64,000 nucleotides of DNA from JL08 sp963765555 (GTDB lineage Bacteria > Pseudomonadota > Alphaproteobacteria > Rhodobacterales > Rhodobacteraceae), in the NCBI GenBank assembly GCA_963765555.1, contig CAVXWX010000004.1, forward strand, positions 248,001 through 312,000, in the 5' to 3' direction. The notes beneath the pieces were generated by a model. The model searched no databases. It had not been told where the DNA came from and saw nothing but the letters and a program-made list of their open reading frames with translations. Position 1 is the first letter of the stretch; every line of letters begins with the position of its first letter. This document shows, in pieces, positions 1 through 9,172 of the stretch. Both the position numbers and the translations under genes were made by a program.

Positions 1-74
1 CTGCTTTTACCGGCACCAGACGTTCGCTGCCTCTGTATTAATGACCGCCTTGCGGACTTTTCGGATTATCTAGG

Positions 75-665
75 TTAGTTTCGATTGGCCCAAAGCAACG
101 CGTCCTCAAGTCGGTCGTCACCCCAGAACACCTCGCCATCGACTACAAATGTGGGTGAGCCGAATACGCCAATCTCCTTCGCTTCATCGGTGGCTTGTGC
201 AAGGGCATCAATAATCCGTTCAGACTGAGCCGCCGCCAAAACACGATTTGGATCGCAACCGATTTCTTCCAAGCTTCCAGTGAGGTTTGGTTCCTCGCCA
301 GCCGGTTCGCCACGTTCGAACCAGCGCCGATAAGTGGCGCGGGTGTAGTCTGACACCCAACCTTCCTCGACCCCAAGCGCTGCGATCTGGTTGGCAAGCA
401 CAAGGCCGGGTATCGGATAGGGTGCCGGTATTTGCGGGGAAAGACCATATCGACCAGCGCGACGCTCAATATCGCGCCACATGTAGGCCGTCTTCACAGG
501 TTTGTCCTTGAACGGGATATTGTTCTGCTCGATCATAACGCGCCGGACGTTGAACGGGCGCCACCGAATTTCAACACCGAGTGCTCTTTCAACTTCGGGA
601 AGCCGCATTACCGTCAGGTAGCTGTAGGTGCTTCCGATCGAATACCAAAACTCAATTTTCACCAT
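75..665 (-). CDS. 2-hydroxychromene-2-carboxylate isomerase / DsbA-like (kappa GST) family protein
   Basis: A 196-residue protein with the thioredoxin-fold layout of HCCA isomerases and kappa-class glutathione transferases. The N-terminal strand carries FWYSIGSTYSYL, equivalent to the family's F-x-x-GSPYSY motif with the glutathione-contacting serine. A helical insert follows, and the C-terminal half has GVFGSPTFVVDGEVFWG, the cis-Pro strand and substrate-side loop. Family members isomerise 2-hydroxychromene-2-carboxylate in naphthalene breakdown, but most chromosomal copies have no known substrate. No aromatic degradation genes are nearby, so only the fold and a glutathione-dependent isomerase/transferase role are supported. 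The length is normal for the family. It is transcribed away from the cyanophycin cassette. Confidence 0.85.
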   Translation of the reverse strand: MVKIEFWYSIGSTYSYLTVMRLPEVERALGVEIRWRPFNVRRVMIEQNNIPFKDKPVKTAYMWRDIERRAGRYGLSPQIPAPYPIPGLVLANQIAALGVEEGWVSDYTRATYRRWFERGEPAGEEPNLTGSLEEIGCDPNRVLAAAQSERIIDALAQATDEAKEIGVFGSPTFVVDGEVFWGDDRLEDALLWANRN

Positions 666-946
666 GTCGCACCCCTAATCCGGTATTTTCTATTCCTGTT
701 TACATTAAAGACAATCGTCGGGCTATCCGCCCCCAAAAGGCCCGCTTTGGGCTGTGGTTTCAACGGGTCGCTGCGACTTGCGCCGATGACTGCTGTGCCG
801 GACAAACCTTCCAGCCGCTTGCTTTTCCTCAAGGTCCGCCGCTGGCCTCAGAACGACATCTGTGCTTTCTGCGAAATTGGGGATGGTTCTTTTGCTGTCT
901 TTTGGTGCAAGAAAGGATGTCTTCGCTCCTAATACGGATATGAAAC

Positions 947-2113
947 GTGTTGAAGCTCATCAAGAATGCGCGCCTCTATTCACCTGATCCAGTTGGTTTG
1001 AGCCATATTCTCACCGCGGGTGAACGCATCATATACATCGGAAGCACGCAGCCCGAATTGCCGGATGAGCTTCAGGCAGAGATCATTGACGTCGAAGGTG
1101 CAGCGGTTGTTCCGGGTTTGATTGATGGGCATGCGCATATCACCGGCGGTGGCGGTGAAACCGGGCCAGCCAGTCGGGTGCCGCCGATGGTCCTGTCCTC
1201 CTTTACACGTGCCGGTGTCACCTCGGTCGTTGGGGTATTGGGCACGGACGATCTGACGCGCAATACGCAGACGCTGGTTCAGCAGGCCTATGGGCTGCGC
1301 GAAGAGGGGCTTTCGGCCTGGTGTCACACCGGTGGCTATCACGTCCCTCTAACCACCCTCACCGGTTCAGCCCGTGGCGACATCGTATTCCTTGATCCCG
1401 TTATCGGTGTCGGGGAACTGGCAATCAGCGATCACCGCTCGAGCCAACCGACACTGGACGAGTTTCTGCGGATCGCAAGCGAGGCGCACGTCGCGGGCCT
1501 GATGACCGGCAAGGCGGGAATCGTGCATTGCCATATGGGAGACGGCGAGCGGGGTCTGTCGATGTTGGAACAGGCTATCGCGACCTGCGAAATCCCCGCG
1601 CGCGTCTTCAATCCAACCCATGTCAATCGCAACAAACCACTTTTTGAACAGGCCATCGCGCTGGCGCGACACGGATGTTACATCGACGCCACAGCATTCC
1701 CCTACGGGCATATCGAGCCGGGCATATCGGCCGCCGATGCCTACATCCAATTCCGCGATCTGGGCGGTCGCGCGGACCGGTTCACCATCAGTTCTGACGG
1801 TGGCGGCTGCCTGCCGGCCTTTGACCGTGAAGGGAATCTGACACGGTTTGGGGTGGGATTGTCGGACACTTTGCCTGAAACGCTGCGCGAACTTACCGAC
1901 AAAGGAATACCCCTGCCCGAAGCGCTGGCTCCGTTGACCTCAAATGTCGCCGATCTGCTCAAGCTACGCAGAAAAGGTCGTTTGAACGTAGGGATGGACG
2001 CCGATCTGGTGGTTCTTGACGAAAACACTACCGTGCGGCATGTGATGGCCCGGGGGGAATGGCATGTCCGCCATGGCCAGATGGCCCGGCGTGGCATGTA
2101 TGAAAAGGTTTGA
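947..2113 (+). CDS. iadA: isoaspartyl dipeptidase (beta-aspartyl-peptidase)
   Basis: A 388-residue amidohydrolase matching isoaspartyl dipeptidase in length and motifs. Metal-binding D60-G-H62-A-H64 is followed by the GGGGETG substrate loop, the AISDHRS segment, VHCHMGDG, NPTHVNRN and the late catalytic aspartate in TISSDGGG. The enzyme cleaves beta-Asp dipeptides in the cytoplasm. Beside cyanophycinase, its likely substrate is the beta-Asp-Arg released from cyanophycin, which it would split to Asp and Arg. The residue before LAISDHRS is Glu157, where E. coli-type enzymes carry the carbamylated lysine. The start is GTG at 947, and a TTG at 950 is an alternative. It is the first gene of the cassette, 55 bp before cphB. 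Confidence 0.9.
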   Translation: MLKLIKNARLYSPDPVGLSHILTAGERIIYIGSTQPELPDELQAEIIDVEGAAVVPGLIDGHAHITGGGGETGPASRVPPMVLSSFTRAGVTSVVGVLGTDDLTRNTQTLVQQAYGLREEGLSAWCHTGGYHVPLTTLTGSARGDIVFLDPVIGVGELAISDHRSSQPTLDEFLRIASEAHVAGLMTGKAGIVHCHMGDGERGLSMLEQAIATCEIPARVFNPTHVNRNKPLFEQAIALARHGCYIDATAFPYGHIEPGISAADAYIQFRDLGGRADRFTISSDGGGCLPAFDREGNLTRFGVGLSDTLPETLRELTDKGIPLPEALAPLTSNVADLLKLRRKGRLNVGMDADLVVLDENTTVRHVMARGEWHVRHGQMARRGMYEKV

Positions 2114-2168
2114 GCGTCCGCGCGGCCCCCGGTGGCTGCCCGTTCTAGCACCGGAAGGTAGTTAAGAT

Positions 2169-3056
2169 ATGTGCCCTGCACCCATTGATGCAGAGACCCC
2201 GCGCGGGTTCATCATTCCAATCGGCGGTGGTGAAGACCGCGTCAAGGAAATGCAGATTCACCGCAAATTCGTGGAACTGTCCGGCGGTGCGGATGCCGAT
2301 ATCGTCGTGGTCCCGACAGCCTCGATGCTGGAAGAAACAGGTCCGGATTATAACCGCATTTTCTCCGAACTCGGGGCCGGACAAGTCGAGTTTCTGCCCA
2401 TCTCGCGCCGTGCCGATTGCGACAATCCAGAATATGCCGAGATGCTGGACCGCGCCACCGGGATATTCATGACCGGCGGGAACCAGCTTCGGTTGTCGGC
2501 GATTCTGGGTGGCACCCTTGTCGCTCAGAAAATCCGACGGCGGAATGCGGCAGGTGTACCGATTGCGGGAACCTCGGCCGGGGCTTCGGTCATGTCCGAG
2601 CACATGGTTGCAGGCGGGAGCAGCAATTCCGCGCCAGCCGAAGGCAATATCACTCTGGCACCGGGTATGGGGCTGACCAATGCGGTCATCATTGACCAGC
2701 ATTTCACACAGCGTAACCGCATGGGGCGCTTGTTAACCGCCTCATCCTTCAACCCTTTTCTGATAGGGCTGGGCGTTGATGAAGACACGGCGGCATTCAT
2801 TGGACCTGATAACGTCCTTGAGGTTGTTGGCAGCGGAACTGTCACTGTGGTGGATGCCAGTCATCTGACGCATTCGTCGATGTGGGACGCCCGCCGCGGC
2901 GAGGCGCTGAGCCTTCTGGGACTTCGGCTTGACGTTCTGGGCGAAGGGTGCCGTTATGATCTGACAGCTCGCCAAGCTTTTCCGCCGGATGAGCATATAG
3001 CCTTCTGCACATTGCCTGACCTGTCCGAAGATGAGGTCGCCAACGGCGGGAAATAA
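2169..3056 (+). CDS. cphB: cyanophycinase
   Basis: A 295-residue peptidase of family S51. It shows the N-terminal PIGGGED loop, VVPTAS, the MTGGNQLRL strand and the nucleophile elbow GTSAGAS with Ser136, followed by the NAVIIDQHF segment typical of cyanophycinases. The enzyme hydrolyses the cyanophycin granule (multi-L-arginyl-poly-L-aspartate) to beta-Asp-Arg dipeptides as an exopeptidase. No signal peptide is visible, so it acts inside the cell on its own storage polymer rather than as a secreted degrader. It lies between iadA and cphA on the same strand with 22 bp to cphA. That supports coupled synthesis and turnover. Confidence 0.94.
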   Translation: MCPAPIDAETPRGFIIPIGGGEDRVKEMQIHRKFVELSGGADADIVVVPTASMLEETGPDYNRIFSELGAGQVEFLPISRRADCDNPEYAEMLDRATGIFMTGGNQLRLSAILGGTLVAQKIRRRNAAGVPIAGTSAGASVMSEHMVAGGSSNSAPAEGNITLAPGMGLTNAVIIDQHFTQRNRMGRLLTASSFNPFLIGLGVDEDTAAFIGPDNVLEVVGSGTVTVVDASHLTHSSMWDARRGEALSLLGLRLDVLGEGCRYDLTARQAFPPDEHIAFCTLPDLSEDEVANGGK

Positions 3057-3078
3057 AAGCTAACCAACGGGGAATTTC

Positions 3079-5874
3079 ATGAAAATCATCTCGACCAATG
3101 TCTTTGTCGGCCCGAATGTCTGGGCAAGTTTTCCGGTCATTCGCCACGTTATCGACTTGGGTATTCTTGAAGAATGGCCTTCGGCGAAAATTGGTTCCGA
3201 GTATATTGACGCGTTGATCGAGGCACTTCCCGGTCTGGCAGAACACGGCTGTTCCTATCGCGAGCCAGGCGGCTTCATCCGCCGCTTGCGCGAAGATGAA
3301 GGCACCTGGCTGGGTCATGTGCTGGAACATTGCGCCATCGAGGTGCAGAACGTGGCCGGTTCGGACGTAACCTTTGGCCGAACCCGTGGCACTGGCGAAC
3401 CTGGCCAGTACAACATGGTCTTTGAATACCGCCAGCGCGATGTTGGCCTGGATGCGGGCAAGCTGGCGATGGGTCTGCTGATGCATCTGTTGCCACAATC
3501 CCTCAAGGAACAGGTGGATTACGACTTCGATCCGGGTTTCAACTGGGATGACGAATTGCGCAGCTTTGTGCTGCGGGCTCAGCGCAAGGAATTCGGCCCT
3601 TCAACCAGCTCACTGGTCAAGGCGGCACAAGAGCGGGACATCCCCTGGATCAGGCTGAACTCAGGCTCGCTGGTGCAGTTCGGGCATGGGAAATACCAAA
3701 AACGCATTCAGGCAACCATCACCTCCGAGACCAAGCATATCTCGGTCGAGATTTCCTGCGACAAGGAAGATACCCACAATCTGCTGAACGATCTGGGCCT
3801 GCCGGTGCCGCAGCAGCGCATAGTTTATTCGGCACGCGAGGCGGCAAAAGCGGCGGGACGTATCGGTTTTCCGGTCGTCGTCAAACCGCTCGACGCCAAT
3901 CATGGGCGTGGTGTTTCGATCAATCTGAACTCGGAATCCGAGGTTGAGGCCGGCTTTGCCGAAGCCAAGGAACATTCTCGCAGCAGGGCCATTCTGGTTG
4001 AAAGCTTCGTCACCGGATTCGATCACCGAATGCTGGTTGTGAACAACAAGCTGGTTGCAGTGGCCAAACGCGTCCCCGGACATGTCGTTGGCGACGGCAC
4101 GCATACGATTGCCGAACTGGTTGACGCCGTGAACCAGGACCCGCGTCGCGGCATTGGGCACGAAAAAGTGCTGACCATGCTTGAACTCGACAATCAGGCC
4201 AAACGCCTGATGGAAATTGCTGGCGTGAATGAAGAAACCGTTTTGCCGGATGGCGAGGTTTTCTATCTCCGGTCGACGGCAAATCTGTCAACGGGAGGTA
4301 CAGCTATTGACCTGACGGATGTGGTGCATCCTGACAACCGCGACATGGCTCAACGCGCCATCATGGCGGTTGGGTTGGATGTGGGTGGCGTGGATTTCCT
4401 GATCGACGACATAACCAAATCCTACAAGGAAATAGGCGGCGCCATCGTCGAAGTGAACGCAGCCCCCGGCTTCCGGATGCATGTGGCGCCGTCCGAAGGT
4501 CAGCCGCGCGACGTGGCTGGCAAAGTGATCGACATGCTGTTTCCTGCAACTCAGGAAACCCGCATCCCGATTGCGGCGATCACGGGCACCAACGGCAAGA
4601 CAACAACGGCCCGAATGCTGGCGCATATCATGAAAACCAGCGGCCAGACCGTTGGCATGACCTCGACCGACGGCGTCTATGTGGACGGTAAACTGAGCGT
4701 TAAGGGCGACATGACGGGGCCCAAGTCCGCGCAGATCGTCCTGCGCGATCCGGCGGTCGATTTTGCCGTGATGGAAACCGCACGCGGCGGGCTTGTGCGG
4801 TCAGGTCTGGGTTATCAACGCTCGAACGTGGCGGCGTGCCTGAATGTCTCGGCAGATCATCTGGGTCTTGGTGGCATAAACACGGTCGAGGAACTGGCCG
4901 TAGTCAAGCGCGTGGTGGTAGAAAGCGCTACGGATACGGCGGTGCTGAATGCCGACGACATCAATTGTCTGAAAATGGCCGACTACGCCGGAGCGGACCA
5001 GATATTCTATGTCACGACCAATCCGGGGCACAGTCTGGTCAAGGAACATATCAAGGCAGGCGGTAAGGCCATCGTGCTGGAAAAGGGCATGAATGGTGAC
5101 ATGCTGACCATCTATGACAACGGGCTTCACATCCCGGTTCTGTGGTCACATCTGATCCCGGCGACCTTGGAAGGCAAAGCGATTTTCAACGTCCAGAATG
5201 CGATGTTCGCCGCCGCGATGGCCTATAGTTTCGAAGTGGATCTTGACAATATCCGCCACGGGCTGCGCACCTTCGACACCAGCTATTTCCAGGCACCAGG
5301 ACGGATGAATGTCTATGACGAACATCCCTTCAAGGTGATCCTTGACTATGGCCACAACCCTGCCGCCCTGAAGGCAATGGCGGCGCTGGCCGATCAGTTG
5401 GAAATCAAGGGTCGCAGGTTGTGTGTTGTTGCGATGCCTGGCGACCGGCGCGATGAAGACATTGTCGATGGAGCCGCCGCGTTGGCCGGACATTTTGATC
5501 ATTTCATTTGCAAGGCAGATGACCGTCGCCGCGGCCGCGGGCTTGACGAGGTTCCACAGATGATGCGTCAGGCCTTAATCGACAACGGCGTGGATGCTGC
5601 GGCCGTCATGATAATCCCCGATGAAGTCAAAGCGGTGAATGCCGCGATGGAACAGGCCGCGCAGGGCGATCTGCTGGTGATCTTTGGCGACGACACGACG
5701 CGTTGCTGGAAACAGATCATCTATTTCAATTCTGATGGTGAGGCACCCGAGGCTGCGCCGGTGACAAGCCCCGCCGAAACCTCGTTCGAGGACATGTTCG
5801 AAAGCGACCAGAACCTGATCCGAGATGAGCGTGGCGTGCGTCTGGCCCGTGAAATTAGCGAAGACGCGGATTGA
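3079..5874 (+). CDS. cphA: cyanophycin synthetase
   Basis: A 931-residue protein with the three-part CphA architecture. The N-terminal domain (about 1-160) includes the EHCAIEVQ segment. An ATP-grasp domain (about 215-480) has FPVVVKPLDANHGRGVS with Lys270 and the EVNAAPGFRMH metal site. A Mur-ligase-like domain carries the P-loop GTNGKTTT at 503-510 and the DYGHNPAALKA motif. The enzyme adds Asp to the polymer backbone and Arg to each side chain using ATP, without a ribosome. It is slightly longer than common cyanobacterial enzymes because of a Glu/Pro-rich C-terminal tail. The start ATG at 3079 follows GGGGAAT. All expected catalytic motifs are present, so it is probably active. Confidence 0.95.
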   Translation: MKIISTNVFVGPNVWASFPVIRHVIDLGILEEWPSAKIGSEYIDALIEALPGLAEHGCSYREPGGFIRRLREDEGTWLGHVLEHCAIEVQNVAGSDVTFGRTRGTGEPGQYNMVFEYRQRDVGLDAGKLAMGLLMHLLPQSLKEQVDYDFDPGFNWDDELRSFVLRAQRKEFGPSTSSLVKAAQERDIPWIRLNSGSLVQFGHGKYQKRIQATITSETKHISVEISCDKEDTHNLLNDLGLPVPQQRIVYSAREAAKAAGRIGFPVVVKPLDANHGRGVSINLNSESEVEAGFAEAKEHSRSRAILVESFVTGFDHRMLVVNNKLVAVAKRVPGHVVGDGTHTIAELVDAVNQDPRRGIGHEKVLTMLELDNQAKRLMEIAGVNEETVLPDGEVFYLRSTANLSTGGTAIDLTDVVHPDNRDMAQRAIMAVGLDVGGVDFLIDDITKSYKEIGGAIVEVNAAPGFRMHVAPSEGQPRDVAGKVIDMLFPATQETRIPIAAITGTNGKTTTARMLAHIMKTSGQTVGMTSTDGVYVDGKLSVKGDMTGPKSAQIVLRDPAVDFAVMETARGGLVRSGLGYQRSNVAACLNVSADHLGLGGINTVEELAVVKRVVVESATDTAVLNADDINCLKMADYAGADQIFYVTTNPGHSLVKEHIKAGGKAIVLEKGMNGDMLTIYDNGLHIPVLWSHLIPATLEGKAIFNVQNAMFAAAMAYSFEVDLDNIRHGLRTFDTSYFQAPGRMNVYDEHPFKVILDYGHNPAALKAMAALADQLEIKGRRLCVVAMPGDRRDEDIVDGAAALAGHFDHFICKADDRRRGRGLDEVPQMMRQALIDNGVDAAAVMIIPDEVKAVNAAMEQAAQGDLLVIFGDDTTRCWKQIIYFNSDGEAPEAAPVTSPAETSFEDMFESDQNLIRDERGVRLAREISEDAD

Positions 5875-5888
5875 GCGGAGGCCCCGGA

Positions 5889-7625
5889 ATGGACCGGATC
5901 AAAGAGCTTGAGACCGCACTGACAATTGAAAGCGCGACCTCTGACCGTATTCAGGTGGATGATGCGCGGCGTCTGACCGGTCCGGGCCTGCTTTGGGACC
6001 ACCCCGGCGCGATGGTAGACGTTTTTCTTACCGATATCGATGCCACCCAGATCACTGCCCTTTGGGAGAAACATGCACGTCTGGTGCTGGACGCACTTGG
6101 CTGGCAGAAACAGCACCTGACCCATCGCATCTTTACGGGTGGCGTTAATCTGGCGATCTCGGCACCCATGGATCAGCTCTATTCCGCGATCTTCGCGGCG
6201 CAAACCGCCTGGCATTTTTGTGCCGCTGAACTGATGGACTCCGAGGCCGGAGATTTCGATCAGATGATTTCGGACGTCAAAGGCGTTATGCAGAAGGAAG
6301 CCAATCCCGCGCTGATTGCCTTGATTGCGGCAGCACAGGCGCATGGTGTGGATATCCTCTGCGATGATGACGAAGTGTCGGTGGGGCATGGCAAAGGCAG
6401 TCAGACCTGGCCGGTCGATGCGCTGCCCTCCGCCGATAAGGTGGACTGGCCTGCTTTGCGCAACATCCCGGTCGCGTTCATCACCGGAACCAATGGCAAA
6501 ACCACCACAACCCGGTTGCTTGAGGCAATCGCGCGTGCTTCGGGCAAGGTCGCCGGGCTGACTTCGACCGAATTTGTGCGCGTGGGTGACGATATTCTGG
6601 ACCGTGGCGATTACTCAGGCCCCGGTGGCGGGCGGATGTTGCTGCGCGACAAGCGGCTGGAGATTGCCTGTCTTGAAGTCGCACGCGGCGGCATCCTGCG
6701 TCGGGGCCTGCCGACTCGCGCGGCCACGGCAGCGGCGGTCACCAATGTGGCGAACGATCATCTGGGGCAATACGGGGTCAACACGGTATCAGAACTGGCT
6801 CAGGCCAAATTCGCCGTACATCGCACGCTGGCCGAGGGTGGCGTGCTGGCCCTGAATGCTGATGACGATTATGTACGCGCCGAGGCGGCGATTACATCGG
6901 CGAATTTCTGGTGGTTTTCGCTGGATGCGCAAAACGACCTGATCCGCCAGGCACGTGACGCAGGCACGTGCTGCGCCTATGTGAAGCAGGGAGATATCGT
7001 TTTTTTTGACGGCACGGCGGAACAGGTGGTGATCGCTGTTTCCGATGTTCCCCTGACCATGGGCGGCGCTGCGAAATACAATATCCTGAATGCGCTGGCG
7101 GCCTTATGCCTTGCCCTGGCACTGGGCTTGCCCGTTCAGGCAACTCGGGATGGTTTGGCCGGGTTCAAGCCGGACGCCAAAGATAATCCAGGTCGTTGCA
7201 ACGAGTTTTCGTACAAAGGAGCACGGGTCTTTGTGGATTTTGCACATAACCCCCATTCGATTTCGGCCGTTTGCGAAGCGCTGTCGAGCCTGCCGGCAAA
7301 ACGGCGTTTCATTATGCTTAGCCATGCGGGAGACAGATCGGATCAGGATATCCGAGATGTAACTGCGACAGCGCTGAAATTCCAACCTGACGTGGTCGTC
7401 GCAACCGAACTTGAGGGGTATTTAAGAGGTCGCGATCTGGGAGAGGTTTCTGATCTGATCGAACGGACAGCATTGGAACTCGGGTATGGAGCAGAACACA
7501 TACTCAGAGCAGCGTCGCCCACGCAAGCCGCTTCAATGATACTTGAAAAGCTGGAGCCGGGTGATGTCGCCTTGCTGCTGGTGCTGTCCGAACGTGATGC
7601 CGTTCTTTCGATGCTCGACAGGTAA
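5889..7625 (+). CDS. Mur ligase family protein, cyanophycin synthetase-like paralog lacking the ATP-grasp domain
   Basis: A 578-residue protein with a complete Mur-ligase-like half: P-loop GTNGKTTTT from residue 200, EVARGGILRRGL, NVANDHLGQYG and FVDFAHNPHSI. These closely parallel the C-terminal half of the CphA next door. The N-terminal 190 residues resemble the first CphA domain and end in a GHGKGSQTWP stretch like that before the CphA ATP-grasp domain, but no ATP-grasp domain follows. Proteobacterial cyanophycin loci often hold a second CphA-like gene, and its reaction is not settled. A role in polymer priming or in adding one amino acid is inference. The chosen ATG has GCGGAGG upstream. 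A TTG at 5871 overlapping the cphA stop is the alternative start. Translation is likely coupled to cphA. Confidence 0.85.
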   Translation: MDRIKELETALTIESATSDRIQVDDARRLTGPGLLWDHPGAMVDVFLTDIDATQITALWEKHARLVLDALGWQKQHLTHRIFTGGVNLAISAPMDQLYSAIFAAQTAWHFCAAELMDSEAGDFDQMISDVKGVMQKEANPALIALIAAAQAHGVDILCDDDEVSVGHGKGSQTWPVDALPSADKVDWPALRNIPVAFITGTNGKTTTTRLLEAIARASGKVAGLTSTEFVRVGDDILDRGDYSGPGGGRMLLRDKRLEIACLEVARGGILRRGLPTRAATAAAVTNVANDHLGQYGVNTVSELAQAKFAVHRTLAEGGVLALNADDDYVRAEAAITSANFWWFSLDAQNDLIRQARDAGTCCAYVKQGDIVFFDGTAEQVVIAVSDVPLTMGGAAKYNILNALAALCLALALGLPVQATRDGLAGFKPDAKDNPGRCNEFSYKGARVFVDFAHNPHSISAVCEALSSLPAKRRFIMLSHAGDRSDQDIRDVTATALKFQPDVVVATELEGYLRGRDLGEVSDLIERTALELGYGAEHILRAASPTQAASMILEKLEPGDVALLLVLSERDAVLSMLDR

Positions 7626-8035
7626 AACACGCCAGGTGCCAGAGTTACGAAGTTGAAGCCAGCACAAGGCAATACCAGTAAAAGCGGACTGGCAGAACTT
7701 CGGGCACCAAAATGTTGCGCCCTTGACCCGTGACCGACCAGAAGCGGCCTGGCGACGAACCAGCCATTTGATCGTTGCGTATGCGATCCCGCAAAGCCGC
7801 CATTCATGCGCCGCGCAGAATCCGTCACATTGGGCTCAATGCAGCCATTCTCTGCATCGGTGACACAAACTCCGCTCTGGGCCGTTTGTGGATGGCGCGC
7901 CCAATCCGACTGGCCGGTTCGGTACAACCGGGTGTTGGGTCCTTTCCAGCCCCTAGCGCATGCGGGTAATTCGCACCGCACGGAAGTTGGGTGTTTGAGC
8001 TTTTCAGAGGGTGCAGATTGGAGTTGTTGTTGATG
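7626..8035. other. intergenic stretch with no supported gene
   Basis: About 410 bases separate the Mur ligase gene from the broken EEP gene. Short open frames exist on both strands, but none has family features or a convincing start. The part around 7770-7900 has a moderate-complexity composition seen in other alphaproteobacterial intergenic DNA. I see no terminator with a T-run after the cassette. Confidence 0.5.
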
Positions 8036-8294
8036 TTAGGGTGGTGAGCCTGCCTGAAGCAGGAACTGGTCATGGAAGAAGTCCAGAGACTCAGCATCAA
8101 ATACTTCCTGAAGTGCGATGATGTCGGCCTTCGCTTTTGCGATTACTTTTGCGGGTATTTGTCGATCAGCGATTTCCTAATCCAATGATCTCGGCCGGTC
8201 GTCAAAGTCCCGGTCTACCGCTCCATCAAGAACAAGGCGTCCCTGCCTTTGGGCCAGTCGCAGATTTTTGTACGTTGAACGTGGCGACACGCAT
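8036..8294 (-). pseudogene. N-terminal remnant of an endonuclease/exonuclease/phosphatase family gene
   Basis: Read on the minus strand from an ATG at 8294, the DNA encodes MRVATFNVQ. After a one-base frame change in an A-run it continues NLRLAQRQGRLVLDGA, then an in-frame TAG, then ADIIALQEVFDAESLDFFHD and a stop at 8036. ATFNVQNLR and ADIIALQEVFD are the first two conserved blocks of the EEP (DNase I-like) fold: the Asn near the N-terminus and the catalytic Glu of LQEV. The remaining two thirds of such a protein, including the C-terminal SDH box, are missing. The frameshift, internal stop and truncation together indicate a decayed gene rather than a read error. Confidence 0.75.
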
Positions 8295-8446
8295 TGTGGT
8301 AACTCATATGGGTTGACCCATTCAGAATACGACTAAACAGATTTTTGACCACGTTTCTTGACCTTGATACGCGTGGATTTGAAGCCCCGCGTTTTCTGAT
8401 GCAGATGAGTGATTGCGTGGATCATATTGAGAGATCAACTGTTGCC

Positions 8447-9172
8447 CTAGTGTCTTGATGCAGCGTTCGACAGTGTTGCCATGTCATCCGATTCAATAGC
8501 ATAAGCGCCGACTTTGGATGTGAGTAACCCCGCCGAGAAAAAGGCTTCGGCCATTGCGACTGCGCAACCGATACCATCAATCACGGGAATTCCGAATTGC
8601 GTTGAAATACTCTCGGCCAGATCCGTCATGCCCGAACATCCCAGCACAACAGCGTCAGCGCCATCCTGATCAACTGCAGCCTTTACCTGCGCCTCGATCC
8701 GTGTCCGGGCGAGTTGTGGGTCACGCTCCAGTGCCAGAACCGGCACATCTGCAGCCCGTATCCCAGCGCAACGCGCCGACATTCCGTATTTCGCAAGATT
8801 TTCGTACAACCCAGCGACGGAGCGAGGGAGAGTCGTAATCACGGAAAACCGGCTGGAAATCATGCTTGCTGCGTGAAATGAAGCCTCGCCAATGCCGATG
8901 ACAGGCCCGGTTAGCATGCACCGCAATGCATCTAGGCCAGTATCATCGAAACAGGCAATGACCGTAGCGTCGGCATCGCTATGGCGCTCTGCAACGCCCA
9001 GAATTCCGTCAAGACTGCGCGCAATATCCAGATATCCCTGAATACTGGCCGGTCCGGTATTAGGTTGCTCCGTGACAACCTCCGTACCCGGTCTTGCAAA
9101 ACGCCGCGCGACCGCGTCGATCTTGTGGGTCATCGTGGCGGTGGTGTTGGGGTTGATGACGAGCAGCTTCAT
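8447..9172 (-). CDS. Asp/Glu/hydantoin racemase family protein
   Basis: A 241-residue protein of the Asp/Glu racemase superfamily, hydantoin/allantoin racemase branch. It opens with LLVINPNTTATMT, has the first catalytic cysteine region in TVIACFDDTG and the second in VVLGCSGMTDL, followed by PVIDGIGCAVAMAE. Family enzymes use two cysteines to racemise 5-substituted hydantoins, allantoin or amino acids without a cofactor. It is the last gene of the minus-strand operon and overlaps the preceding amidohydrolase by four bases. The setting among ring-opening amidohydrolases suggests it converts a non-substrate enantiomer before hydrolysis. The exact substrate cannot be told from sequence. Confidence 0.85.
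   Translation of the reverse strand: MKLLVINPNTTATMTHKIDAVARRFARPGTEVVTEQPNTGPASIQGYLDIARSLDGILGVAERHSDADATVIACFDDTGLDALRCMLTGPVIGIGEASFHAASMISSRFSVITTLPRSVAGLYENLAKYGMSARCAGIRAADVPVLALERDPQLARTRIEAQVKAAVDQDGADAVVLGCSGMTDLAESISTQFGIPVIDGIGCAVAMAEAFFSAGLLTSKVGAYAIESDDMATLSNAASRH

Noticed and set aside
666..946. Small gene between the isomerase and iadA
   Set aside because: Plus-strand frames here (432-943) mostly lie antisense to the isomerase gene or in non-conserved DNA; no ribosome site or motif.
7343..7981. 212-codon minus-strand open frame spanning the end of the Mur ligase gene
   Set aside because: Overlaps a clear gene for half its length and the rest is low-information; no start context or family motif.
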